A program made the position numbers and the translations under genes. This document shows, piece by piece, positions 55,185 to 64,000 of a DNA stretch of 64,000 nt. The stretch covers positions 1 to 64,000 of the forward strand of contig JAGVSM010001277.1 of the NCBI GenBank assembly GCA_022494885.1, given 5' to 3'. The DNA is from Micrasema longulum. Lineage: Eukaryota > Arthropoda > Insecta > Trichoptera > Brachycentridae. The notes beneath the pieces are model-generated. The model did not search any database and had not been told where the DNA came from. It saw nothing but the letters and a program-made list of their open reading frames with translations. Position 1 is the stretch's first letter. Every line of letters starts with the position of its first letter.

Positions 55185-55725
55185 ATCAAGAATTTTCACC
55201 TACAAACTTAAATGTTTTAAAACATTTTTCATTCATACTCTGTTGTTCAAAATAATATTTTTTACATCTTTTGAAAAGGTTGTCCGAGTCTTTTGTTTAG
55301 TTTTGTCTGGTAGTTTATTGTATAATTTCAGTCCCTGGTTCATTAGTCTTGATTGTCCTTGTCTTGTTTTAAAAAGTTGTATATGGTATTTGTCTGATAT
55401 TCTCGTATTATGTCCACGTTGACTACAATTTTTTACAAGTTTTAGTTCTTCGTCTACAATTACATTAGTGGCTAATTTATGGATAAATTTTAATGATTCT
55501 AGTTGAAAGAGTTCAGTTATATTTAATTGTTTAGTTTATTTAAAAAGTTCTCTAGATGCAGTTAGATAGGGAAGATCAAATACTAACTTTAATATTTTAT
55601 TTTGTCGTCTTTGCAGTCTGTTTATGTCATTTTGATATCCTGCTCCCCATAGTAGTTGCGTATAACATATTTTAGTTTTGACATAGGCTTCATACATTAA
55701 ATTTTTTCCGTTTTAGGAACAAAGT
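55185..55725 (-). mobile_element. LINE C-terminus (family N), right arm copy
   Basis: Minus strand, with one stop: RLQRRQNKILKLVFDLPYLT, ASRELF, LFQLESLKFIHKLATNVI, ISDKYHIQLFKTRQGQSRLM, NQGLKLYNKLPDKTKQKTRT. It extends about 120 bp further 5' than the left-arm copy (CYTQLLWGAGYQNDIN). Confidence 0.8.
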
Positions 55726-55739
55726 TTTTGATCTTAAAA

Positions 55740-56690
55740 AAAAGACTCGATAATGTCGCCACTTTCCGTATTATGATATTGCAAAAACGATGCTTCAAAT
55801 CGTAAATTTAAACTCTCTCACTAATATTGGCTATATTTTCAATCGTGACGTCCACCAGTATAATACGCGACAGAGTCAAAATATTCACGTACCTGGATCC
55901 CGCACGACAAGGCATGGTCTAAGGCAGGGGTTCCCAACCTTTTTGTACTCTAGAGTACATTTAAAAATATCAGTGGGGTGGCGGGCACCACATATTTTTA
56001 ATTGACAAACTCTTTCCATAACTTCTCATTTTCTCATAATTTATTTTCTTATATTCATAATTTATTAATAAATAATAAACAAAAATGTTTCAAAATAGTA
56101 AAATTATTATTCGAATTGCATACACACAGAGAAATGTATTTACAAAACGTAGACAAAGTAAACAAAAAACACAAATACAAAGATAACATTTTATAAAAAA
56201 ATATGACATCAGTATGTCAACGTGATCTTTGGCATTGCATATCATTGGGCAGTGTCTCATAATTAGGAGATTTATCGGCTCAGTTCGTGGCGTTCGTTCA
56301 CTTTGGGTTTTCTGCGTGTACAAGGAGTGATGTGCAAATAGGACTCCCCGTTCCAGGCAAGCATCTGGCAGTCTGGCCGAGTTGGAGTGCAGTCTGGCTC
56401 GCCGCTAGACAAGTTGCGACAAGTACTTTTAGCAAAGGAACCACTCATTCATACAATATCGCAAACATACGAACGTATTTAACAAACTTAGGCACTCAAA
56501 ATAATTAAATCTAACAAATAAATGAAAATATTTCACATTTTTAATTAATGTTTATGAAAAAATTCTCTCTCTGTCGAATAGTGGCGGACACATACGAATC
56601 GTTCCGCGGGCGCCATGGTGCGCGCGGGCACGGTGTTGGGAACCTCTGGTCTAAGGTCTGCTGTATCTTGCTTGTAGTGAGTATGAGTAT
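55740..56690 (+). mobile_element. LINE C-terminal fragment interrupted by a hAT element
   Basis: NRDVHQYNTRQSQNIHVPGS and RTTRHGLR before 55924, continuing as an AVSCL reading after 56657 when the insertion and one target copy are removed. 'H.YNTR......+P..R' is the LINE C-terminal pattern. Family unassigned. Confidence 0.5.
55925..56648. mobile_element. 724-bp hAT-type non-autonomous element
   Basis: Left end CAGGGGTTCCCAACCTTTTT (55925) and right end GTGTTGGGAACCTCTG (to 56648) give inverted repeats matching at 13 of 14 positions (CAGRGGTTCCCAAC). The target duplication GTCTAAGG is exact at 55917-55924 and 56649-56656. CAGGGGTTCCCAACC is a well-known hAT tip type. The right 100 bp are GC-rich (CGGGCGCCATGGTGCGCGCG). 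No transposase frame. Confidence 0.92.
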
Positions 56691-56999
56691 GAGTACAACA
56701 GATTACTGAGTCCTATAGAATATCATAAAATGACGATGTGAATTTGCAAAATTTCTACTTGAGGAGGTACGTTGAAGGTGAAATATAGTTTTAAGTTTTT
56801 GTTTTATCTAAGATATTTCTTACCATATGTAAATGTTTATTATTACGTCGTGTTTTAATTTATTTTTATTATTTACTTAACTTGCTATGTTATTTCAGTT
56901 TTATACGTTGAGATATAATATATAGAGATGACACTTCATACAAATCAGAGCTAAAAATTCGTCCCTAAAAGAAAGGCCTGCGGGGATGCAAGTGACTCA

Positions 57000-57300
57000 C
57001 GTCATATGACATCGGCTTTAGCAAGTAAAACACGTAATACGGCAAAAAGCACGGACTGTTTATATCGATCTTTTGTGGGTTTTATTCAGTATGTTGCTTC
57101 CTTTCCCGAATCTCTCATTTACGCCCGGCTATCTGAGAAGAACAAAAACAAGAGATAGCTCACGACTAATAAGTACCTACTGGTAGCGGTGGTAAAAAAA
57201 AAAAAAAACTTTTTTGAACAAATATTGATTAAGATAAAAACATTACCTACACGAAAAGGTTATACCTACCATCACTTTGTCTATCTTTTCCGAAATGATT
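57000..57300. other. No gene supported
   Basis: AT-rich sequence with a 14-A run at about 57196. Confidence 0.35.
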
Positions 57301-57474
57301 TGTGCAGTATTTTAGCGTACATGTAAGCATTTTAGTAATTACAAGGAGAGACGAAAATTCGAAAGTAGCCAAGAAATACTTGCAACAGACTAAATCCCGA
57401 TCTATCAAACAAATGCCAATTAACCGCAGGTTGAGGGACCATATTTCGAACGCTTATGCTTACTCTAGTTTTTT

Positions 57475-57610
57475 TATGTACATATTATTACTTATTATTA
57501 ATATTATTACCATACCTTTATGTAAACATTTTTCTGTCCCAAATGAGTTTGTTGTAACTCCCGGGAGTACAAAAATAATTTGTATGATTTAATAATAAAA
57601 AATAAATAAA
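57475..57610 (+). mobile_element. LINE 3' tail (family O), copy 2
   Basis: Matches 33345-33480 including GAGTTTGTTGTAACTCCCGG and the (AATAAATA) tail. The preceding 57300-57470 has an open frame (KVAKKYLQQTKSRSIKQMPI) that may be LINE coding sequence but is not recognised with confidence. Confidence 0.65.
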
Positions 57611-57954
57611 TGGAAATTAAAAAAGAACAGTTAAACGTGCACCCACGCTATCAGTAAACTGAGATTTATTCGCAAAAACAAGGGCAAAACTTAAAGGCAA
57701 AGGAGTGCCGCGCAGTGTAACGCACCTGAAATGCGGTTTATTTCATTCAAAACAGTAAAAATAATATTTCGTTTTGCCAGGAAGCGCCGCGCAGTGCTGC
57801 GCAGTGCCGCTCTAGAGCTGTTTGACCTTAATGTGCACTCAGTTGCACCATCTACATAGTTGTTTTCAGAAATAACAATGCCATACTGATCAATGTGCCA
57901 CTATTATTTTTTTATTTGTATGAAAACACTTTCTTTAAGAAATAACTCGCCAAG

Positions 57955-58140
57955 CTTCTATTTTAGAGGCTTGTCAGCAGGTGAGAAAAGAGGATATTAT
58001 ATTGTATTATTTTCATAACTTAGTCTGGGACTAATTGAGAAAAATCTTCTTGAAACTTTTCTTGCAACTGGCGGAAATCGAACCCGCGACGCCAGTTTCA
58101 CAGTTGGCCGTCTAACCAACTGCGCCAAGGTGCCTGTCAT
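57955..58140 (-). mobile_element. SINE family B, full copy
   Basis: Minus strand head GGCACCTTGGCGCAGTTGGT, TAGACGGCCAACTGTGAAAC, TGGCGTCGCGGGTTCGATTT (box B), body CAAGAAGATTTTTCTCAATT and the end TCTCACCTGCTGACAAGCCT. The head keeps D- and T-arm sequences but not a closed acceptor stem. Confidence 0.8.
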
Positions 58141-58439
58141 GAATATAACATTTATATTTTCGCTTTTAAGGCCACATTTATGTATTTTTTTCTTTAATAT
58201 TATTCAATTGGCATATGACATAGGATATGACGCGCTCGACGTGGCCTTTTTTGCCATTATTCATTTCTAGAAGAAGTCGACACCGAGCTTCGTGTTAACA
58301 CTTCAATCATAATGAAAATAAGATCTACTGAATGTCATTGTGGTATTTTTTATTAAAATTTAGTCTAATGTTGTGTTAAAATAGTGTATAATATAGCTAC
58401 GCATATCGCAAAATTAATCATATTGCTATTTAAGTTATT

Positions 58440-58850
58440 ATAACATTAAAATGATCCAGGGTCTACAGTACACTATAGTTAAGAGAATTGTACCAGCAGA
58501 GATTTACGAACAAAGAAGTGTTTATGTTCTCCTGTACAAAACACTGAAAACTCTGCCTGTTCGAGGATTACTGTGGCATTGCATCATTTTGGAACAATTT
58601 AATTGTAATACTTTCAAAATTCCTCTCAAACATAACCATAATACACGCTTCACGTATAATGATGGTTAGTAAGTATGGTAATAGAACTCCTAAACACGTA
58701 CGTAGCATTTTTAATAGTAATAGTACGTAGCATTTTTAATTTATTGCCGAAAGAACTTAAATTGAACACTCAATGTAACAAGAGCAAAATAAGAGAGTGG
58801 CTACTCGATCAAGAGTTTACCCATGGATAGTAGCTTATGTGTAAATATTT
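58440..58850 (+). mobile_element. LINE C-terminal remnant with small tandem
   Basis: YNRIVPAEIYEQRSVYVLLYKTL-type reading, then HNHNTRFTYNDG (HNTR motif) and, after a frame break, LLPKELKLNTQCNKSKIREW, LLDQEFTHG. 'LP.EL+........K..+++WL' is a LINE end. Within it 'ACGTAGCATTTTTAAT' is duplicated about 30 bp apart (58697 and 58727). Confidence 0.55.
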
Positions 58851-59199
58851 TAATTTTTCATAAAATTTTCTTGTATTTAAAAATATATAAATTATTATAA
58901 ACATATACATGTATATTCTGATCTTTTCGGCTGTTGATTTAATGTTTTTATAAATGTAGATAATATTATATAATCTAGTAAAGCTATAGAAAGTGGCTTG
59001 GTGGGATTTTAGTTTTAGTAAAATTATAAAAATTTTAATGTTAATTAAGTAAAAACGTACAATTATATAAATAAAATAAAAAATTAAGATTATTATTATT
59101 ATCATTGGTGATAATCTCCTGTTGTCGAAAGCTGATGCAGAGAGATGATGTTTACAGAGCCACATAAAAAATAGCCATAAAAATCGCCACCGCATTGCA

Positions 59200-59740
59200 C
59201 TCTCCTACTTGCGTTCTGAAATGAAATGCTTGTTGTAATGACTTTTTTGAAATATTTTCATTTTTATGTCTCTAGAACTGCACACTCCTTGTTCCCTCTC
59301 GAAGAGGAATTACATCGGAATGTATGAATAGTGTACCTAGCTGTGAATGTGAATATACCTGTAGTCTGTAGTTACACCTCGGGATATCACGTTGTTACAT
59401 CATTTGCAATTTTTATTTCCTTGTCCATAATCTCCTCCTTAAAGTTCACGTTATTATTTTTCCCCTTTTCACTCTCAGTTGCCTTCCAGCAGTACAAATT
59501 GCCAATTTAAGGCCGTCTTGTTAAGCTTCAGTTTTATTTTTTTCTGAATCCTACGATTATTTTAACTGTATAATATCTGTTTAACCGCGTCAAATTATTT
59601 ATGAGTTACTGCATTATAAACCGGTAGGGTTATATGAGGCATAATTGCGTATGTACATACTCAGAAAATATTACCCCTATAAAATGATTGAGTTAAATCT
59701 ATCGCAAAATTCGCTTCTCTCAGATTTGTACTTCATGATC
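59200..59740. other. No gene supported
   Basis: No recognised repeat or gene. Confidence 0.35.
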
Positions 59741-59889
59741 TTCGTTGAGTTAGGTGCGGCTCTCAATGTCCCTTGATAAAAATACAGATACTTTATTCCC
59801 CCATTATACTAGCGTTTTCGCAAGTTTTTCTTATTTAAAAAAACGGGGGTCAGTACTATGTAAGCTCCTGACATCACCGAGTTCTGAGT

Positions 59890-60175
59890 TGATCTATTGC
59901 GATGGGTCCCCGAAAATTAATTCTCCACCTCCAAGCCCAAATTCCATAAAGTATCGGGCTATTATGTGGAGGGCGAGCGCTCTAAGATAATGATGTTTAA
60001 CTACTGCCCCCTCGAGAATGCAACTTCTTTTGTGATATGAAGCATCATATTCACATAGAATATATATAGGCGTTTCATCATCTGCTCTGCAGAAGCTACA
60101 TCTATAAGTTTCGAAAAGGTGCATTTTAGGAAGGTGTTGATTCGATCTGCCCCGTGACCTTTGATAATCCTCACG
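59890..60175 (-). mobile_element. LINE or retroelement RNase H / C-terminal Cys fragment
   Basis: Minus strand: CSFCRADDETPIYILCEYDA followed by KRSCILEGAVV. 'C.FC...DET..HILCEC..L...R...L' is the zinc-knuckle-like end of LINE proteins with an RNase H domain; preceding text GHGADRINTFLK corresponds to 'LTGH..LN.HL'. Frames break once. Clade not fixed. Confidence 0.6.
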
Positions 60176-60489
60176 TGGTGAGGTTTCCTTTTAAATGTTA
60201 AGTATACATATTTAAAAAAAAAATTAGGTACTTACAATGTTGAACGATGCAGCTACGTATATATTAACATTTATGTATGTACGATACTCTTCAATTCCAC
60301 GATTTCACTCTTAGTCAAGAAATTTACCGGTGATCAAACAATCTCAATTACGTTGTATGAAGCTTAATTTGATTATTATTTATTTAAATTTTTGTTTGGC
60401 TATAAAGCATAAAATATGTAGATATTATTAGGTATATACCTAAAAAGGGAGTTTAACGTATTCTTAGTGAGCGACCGAAGTTTTTGTTT

Positions 60490-60555
60490 CAGTTTCGGCC
60501 AGTTTCGGACAATAAAACTAGTTTCGGTAGTGATTTCAGTTTCGGCCAAAAATTG
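60490..60555 (+). repeat. Cluster of AGTTTCGG words
   Basis: AGTTTCGG occurs four times in about 60 bp, twice followed by CCA (AGTTTCGGCCA). Irregular spacing of 10, 20 and 18 bp. Confidence 0.7.
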
Positions 60556-60709
60556 TCCCAAACTTCGTCTCAAACGAATCCTGCGGTCAGGATCAATCAG
60601 ATTACACTTGACTGTACAATAAAAAACGTTTGTTTTTTTTTACTCGGATGCATCTCACGGCTCGTGACTGTAAGTTTTCGTGAGTTCTAAGATTTTCCAT
60701 TTTTATATT

Positions 60710-60865
60710 TTTGTACATACATGTATGAAAGATATAAATATATTGTGTAAATGATGTTTTACTTATTGTAAAATGTTTCCTTCGGCACGGGACCCCAGTG
60801 AAGGAACATTATTATCTATAAAAAAAAGAATACAAACATTGTAAAAGTATAAATAAATAAAAAAG
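60710..60865 (+). mobile_element. LINE 3' UTR (family J)
   Basis: TTTCCTTCGGCACGGGACCC, CAGTGAAGGAACATTATTAT, AAAAGAATACAAACATTGTA match 23025-23110; ends (AATA)n. Confidence 0.7.
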
Positions 60866-60984
60866 TTAAAGTTCCTATAGCGCACTACATACACTGCGGA
60901 TGCCTCCTGAGAGCCTCAACCACGCTAGCCTACTTAACAATGCATTAAGTTCTCGACATCCTGGACGTTCGCTGCTGACGTCGT

Positions 60985-61125
60985 CAGCAGTTCATGTCAG
61001 AACTAAAAAACGCAAACCTTATTCGGAAGGATGCACAGGAGCTGGCAGCTGACAGAGATGCCTGGAGGGTCTTTGTATACACCATATGCTCCCTCGAGAA
61101 AGCGGACGTGGAATTATGATGATGA
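60985..61125 (+). mobile_element. Short LINE C-terminal fragment
   Basis: One frame gives LIRKDAQELAADRDAWRVFV and YTICSLEKADVEL. 'A...A.DRD.WR' is a recurrent end of LINE-encoded proteins in insects. Confidence 0.4.
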
Positions 61126-61552
61126 AGTAAAAACCTTTCAGGCGTTTATACTTTCAAATAAATAAATATTTTTGTTATTCCTATGTGTTTCTCACGCAAC
61201 AAATAGTTGAAAAAAGTCGTTATTGTAAATCTCACAACATCCACGTAAACCTTTATATAATTAAATTAACAAGTCACTAATGAAGACTTTTCTTGCTATT
61301 TTATCTGTTCTCTGAGAAAGAATAAAATTATCCGTTCACTTAAAAGGAGCCAATTAAATGACATTCTTAATTGTGCATTATACTGCCTACTTTTGTTCAG
61401 TAATAATTATTTTGAGGTGCTTCACGTGCATTTTGTTCAATCATTAATATTAATGAACTGTTATTTTTTAAGTATGTAGGTATTTGTTGAAATCCGTATA
61501 CTTCGATAGGGTTTAATTGTAGATGAATGAAACAAATTTGTACCTAGAGATT

Positions 61553-61650
61553 GGTTGTGGTTCCTAGGGTAGTATCTCAGACTCTGGATACGAAAGTACG
61601 AGATTCGAACCCCCCATCATCACAAGTTGTTTCCCATTTTCTGACAAGGT
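61553..61650 (+). mobile_element. SINE family C copy, + strand
   Basis: GGTTGTGGTTCCTAGGGTAG, TATCTCAGACTCTGGATACG, GAGATTCGAACCCCCC, then CACAAGTTGTTTCCCATTTT. Confidence 0.55.
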
Positions 61651-61659
61651 ATTTTACGA

Positions 61660-62900
61660 ATCAAAGAAAAAGACATTAAAAAATCAAAAAGTTTTGTATT
61701 TGATGTATTTTTTGTGACTTTTCATTTGTTTTTTATTACAGGTAACTTATAAAGCTTTATTTTCGTAATGTAAATCCTGGAGGCCGCTTTACAAAATAAA
61801 TATATTCATATTGATTTAAATTCAACTGAAAGTTTCGTAATTCTCTAAACGTTGTAAACAATTCACAAGTTTTGAAGATGCCTTCTTAGGCAAAAGCGCT
61901 CGTTGGTTAAAATAATAAAAAATGAAACAAAACCAAGAAGTTTCATAAGTAAAATTAATTATAATTTTATCATAATCATTGAAAATTTCCAATTTAAAAC
62001 TTTAAAGTAAAACAATTCAGTTTGTCATGACTGAAATGATTTTTAGTGTGCTTTTTATGATGACTAATAAAATTAACTTTTCATAATTTATTATAAATCA
62101 TTTATATAACTTTATTTAGGTACTTTAAGTTTATCTGATATTGCGTTTAACTGATTATGTTATATAAAACTAATGTAAATACAGAATAAGTTTAAAATAT
62201 TTTTTACCCCTACACAAAAATACAACAAAAGCCTAAATAAGTATATTAATAATAATATATATTTAGGTTTTTTATAAATTATACATCGACTTATTTTCCA
62301 TGTTGTTTTTTGAGGAAACGACTAAATCAACGAAATAACTGAAAACTGCAAATCATTATTTTATTTGTATAATATTGCCTTGTTTATATATTTTTAAAGG
62401 TACAAGCGCCAGATGTAGGTATGTAGGTATGCATCAAATGTATGTAATACAGATTAAAACGCAGTTGAAAATCAATTAATTATAGATAAATTAAAATACC
62501 ACCACGAATGAATCAATTCGTTGGCTTAAACCACCTTGAATAGGTAGTAGTCGAAGTCTTTGATTTGTGTTTTTAACTATATGCAAATAGATTCTAAGGA
62601 CTATGTCCGAAGCGTTTGTATGGTGATCACGTATGTGCTTAAGATAAATGATAAATTAAGTCAAACAGACAAATGGACCACCCAAAATGTCCTTTTCATT
62701 GGAAAAATACTTTTAAACCATTGCGTTGGTAGCCTAGCTCTTACCGGTAGCCTTTCATCAAATCGTCTGTTTTTTTATAATGGACTGCTGGAATTATGAA
62801 TAAGATGGTTGACAGGTTATGTTAACACATTTTAAAAATATACTTTCGATCATAAATACTTCTTAAACTATTTTATAATAAATGAAGTCTTTAAATATAT
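61660..62900. other. AT-rich sequence with no gene seen
   Basis: No supported gene. One hammerhead-like motif lies at 61872-61908. Confidence 0.35.
61872..61908 (+). ncRNA. Hammerhead-like motif, second subtype
   Basis: TTGAAGA (CUGAAGA with one change), stem II TGCCT-TCTT-AGGCA, AAA(A) in the GAAA position, palindromic GCGC, UC, then GTTGG. Layout matches 55068-55122. Two core changes make activity unlikely. Confidence 0.4.
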
Positions 62901-62904
62901 CGAC

Positions 62905-62968
62905 TTATTAACATACTACAACGGAGATGAATAACATTTTAGATAAGGGAATATAGAAATGATCTGCG
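62905..62968 (+). mobile_element. Foldback family G, short fragment
   Basis: TTAACATACTACAACGGAGA followed by TGAATAACATTTTAGATAAG matches the arm at 4803-4850. Confidence 0.55.
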
Positions 62969-62974
62969 CATTAA

Positions 62975-63252
62975 TTTTACGAGTTCCCTGACATTTCATG
63001 ATCAGATCGAAACAGTTTGTAGTAATTCGCTGAAGGTGTTAGGATTCGTTCTGCGTACTGTCAGGGTTTTGGTAATACACAAGAACTGAGAATTCTTTAT
63101 AACTCGTTGGTGCGAAGCAGACTTGAGAGTGGCTCGATAATTTGGGGACCGTGAGTTGAAGTACTCTTTTATGGTGGAGAGGGTTCAGAAGAAATTTATT
63201 CAGTTTCTTTACATGATGGAGTGCGGATATTATCCATGGTTTTATCCCACCG
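62975..63252 (+). mobile_element. Jockey-like LINE, piece 1 (interrupted)
   Basis: LKVLGFVLRTVR, LRILYNSLVRSRLESGSIIW, then after frame breaks MMECGYYPWFYPT. 'L..LY.SLVRS.LE..S.IW.P' and 'YGYYP.LYPTEFL' are Jockey-type. The text breaks at the inserted element and continues at 63524. Confidence 0.75.
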
Positions 63253-63523
63253 CAGTGGCGTCTTTAATACCAAATTTCTAGTGAAAATCAGATTTTAAGG
63301 ATAAGGATAATATGCGTAAATGTTAAGTAGGTACCTACAGTAAATAACACAGTACGGACCATGTTTGTAGGCATCTTTGAGCATTTTTATATCGGTTGCT
63401 TGTTTTTTATCTTCATAATGTGTTAATATAATGCGAATTAAAATACATATTAGGTGCTGGTGAATAGCAATGATTTCTTAGTGAGGCTCAGCCTCACTTG
63501 CTTCATGTGCTCCTTCGTCCCTG
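63253..63523. mobile_element. 271-bp hAT-type MITE inside a LINE
   Basis: Left end CAGTGGCGTC (63253) and right end reverse complement CAGGGACGAA (63523) follow the hAT CAGNG rule and match at 7 of 9. Flanks TCCCACCG (63245-63252) and TCCCACTG (63524-63531) are an 8-bp target duplication with one later change. Removing the element and one flank restores the LINE reading YPTEFLQGM. An interior near-palindrome GTGAGGCTCAGCCTCAC lies at 63481-63497. Confidence 0.8.
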
Positions 63524-63700
63524 TCCCACTGAGTTTCTCCAGGGTATGCTTGGTTACAACAGTTTGAAGACCAGAAGGAATGTGTATTTAACTACGCATT
63601 TCTTTCGATTGTTGCACGGTATTATTGACTATCCTGAAATTATACGAAGCATTAGCTTTTATGTGCCATTCGTTAGAACTAACATACTTGTATAAAAATA
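63524..63700 (+). mobile_element. Jockey-like LINE, piece 2
   Basis: PTEFLQGMLGYNSLKTRRNV, YLTTHFFRLLHGIIDYPEII, RSISFYVPF matches 52765-52900 residue by residue. It ends at about 63690. Confidence 0.75.
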
Positions 63701-63929
63701 ACAATAAATTTGAAAATAAACAAATGGAATGGAAAGTTACATGGTACTTGTATAACATATTATCAAACTGCACAAGATCTTGCGCAAGATTTTTTACCAT
63801 GTTCTGACCCATGAAATGGGTACTTTTTTTAAGTAAAAAAGAATACCCGTAGTCGTGATTTTGCGTGCAATAGGCGCACCAAACTATATCCGAGCTAATT
63901 AATATCAATGTATCAAACTAACAAATCGT

Positions 63930-64000
63930 CGTATTATTTCTCAGTAGCCATAGAGAATAGAACGCTGCACTACTTTATCTTTGCATATCGATTTACTAGG
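63930..64000 (-). mobile_element. RTE-like LINE fragment running off the window
   Basis: Minus strand 'TATGCAAAGATAAAGTAGTG' and 'CGTTCTATTCTCTATGGCTA' match the last coding part of the RTE copies (CKDG.IWRTILSVYP region). Confidence 0.55.

Larger units (their letters stand above)
54103..55606. repeat. Large inverted duplication
   Basis: Left arm 54103-54685 and right arm 55036-55606 are reverse complements in the same order. Each has the family N LINE end, then GAGTGATACTTTAATCCACA, the CGCTTTCGCGACATCTTCGA hairpin, and TATTTATACAGAACAGAGG. The spacer is about 350 bp. The LINE 3' UTRs differ between arms, so arms diverged or were separately altered after duplication. Confidence 0.75.

Noticed and set aside
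56090..56323. 77-codon minus frame and 73-codon + frame inside the hAT element
   Set aside because: No transposase motifs; the element is non-autonomous.
58065..58137. tRNA gene candidate on the minus strand
   Set aside because: No closed acceptor stem, a matching second copy at 32000-32065 and a shared body show SINE family B.
59894..60124. Host zinc-finger gene
   Set aside because: The Cys pattern with DET and ILCE fits LINE protein ends better than a host zinc finger.

Overview
The window looks like intergenic or intronic DNA from an insect nuclear genome, most likely a moth or butterfly. It is strongly AT-rich, has no operon-like gene packing, and is filled with decayed retrotransposon pieces, tRNA-derived SINEs and small inverted-repeat DNA transposons. 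The 'ATTTATAATATTA' type repeat ends, the RTE-like reverse transcriptase remnants and the tRNA-headed SINEs resemble what is common in Lepidoptera; that placement is an inference. I found no host protein-coding gene that I would defend. Nearly all coding sequence I recognise belongs to mobile elements.

Layout. 1-10 kb: an RTE-like LINE 3' end joined to an AT-rich repeat (family F), a foldback element with a perfect hairpin (4.7-5.3 kb), an antisense RTE fragment, SINEs and a CR1/Jockey-like LINE remnant (8.2-9.0 kb). 10-20 kb: several SINE families, one small GC-rich proline-rich island (11.35-11.56 kb), microsatellites (11.8 and 17.15-17.7 kb), a second RTE remnant and a foldback element (18.7-19.7 kb). 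20-30 kb: a fourfold-motif palindromic element (20.9-21.1 kb), LINE tails, a LINE copy split by two insertions (23.8-25.2 kb) and an RT fragment. An 801-bp DNA transposon with perfect inverted ends and an 8-bp target duplication (29410-30210) sits inside a foldback element. 30-43 kb: SINEs, dispersed repeats, and the best preserved retroelement, a 5'-truncated LINE on the minus strand (about 40.4-42.5 kb) with a complete RT core broken by two single-base slips in A runs. 43-50 kb: repeat F, hammerhead-like motifs, a 2006-bp hAT-type transposon (46167-48172) with a 417-codon transposase remnant, and a 45-67-bp minisatellite (49.6-50.0 kb). 50-64 kb: LINE ends, an inverted duplication (54.1-55.7 kb) and two more 8-bp-target-duplication elements of hAT type (55925-56648; 63253-63523, inside a LINE).

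The most interesting results are these. (1) A hAT element defined here by exact inverted ends and target duplication carries a transposase of a family I know only as uncharacterised arthropod proteins. (2) A dispersed repeat family carries hammerhead-ribozyme-like motifs with a self-complementary stem III, of the kind known from Penelope-like elements. (3) Four elements have clear or near-perfect 8-bp target duplications, some nested in older elements, which gives relative insertion ages. All similarity statements come from reading this one window; no database search was run.
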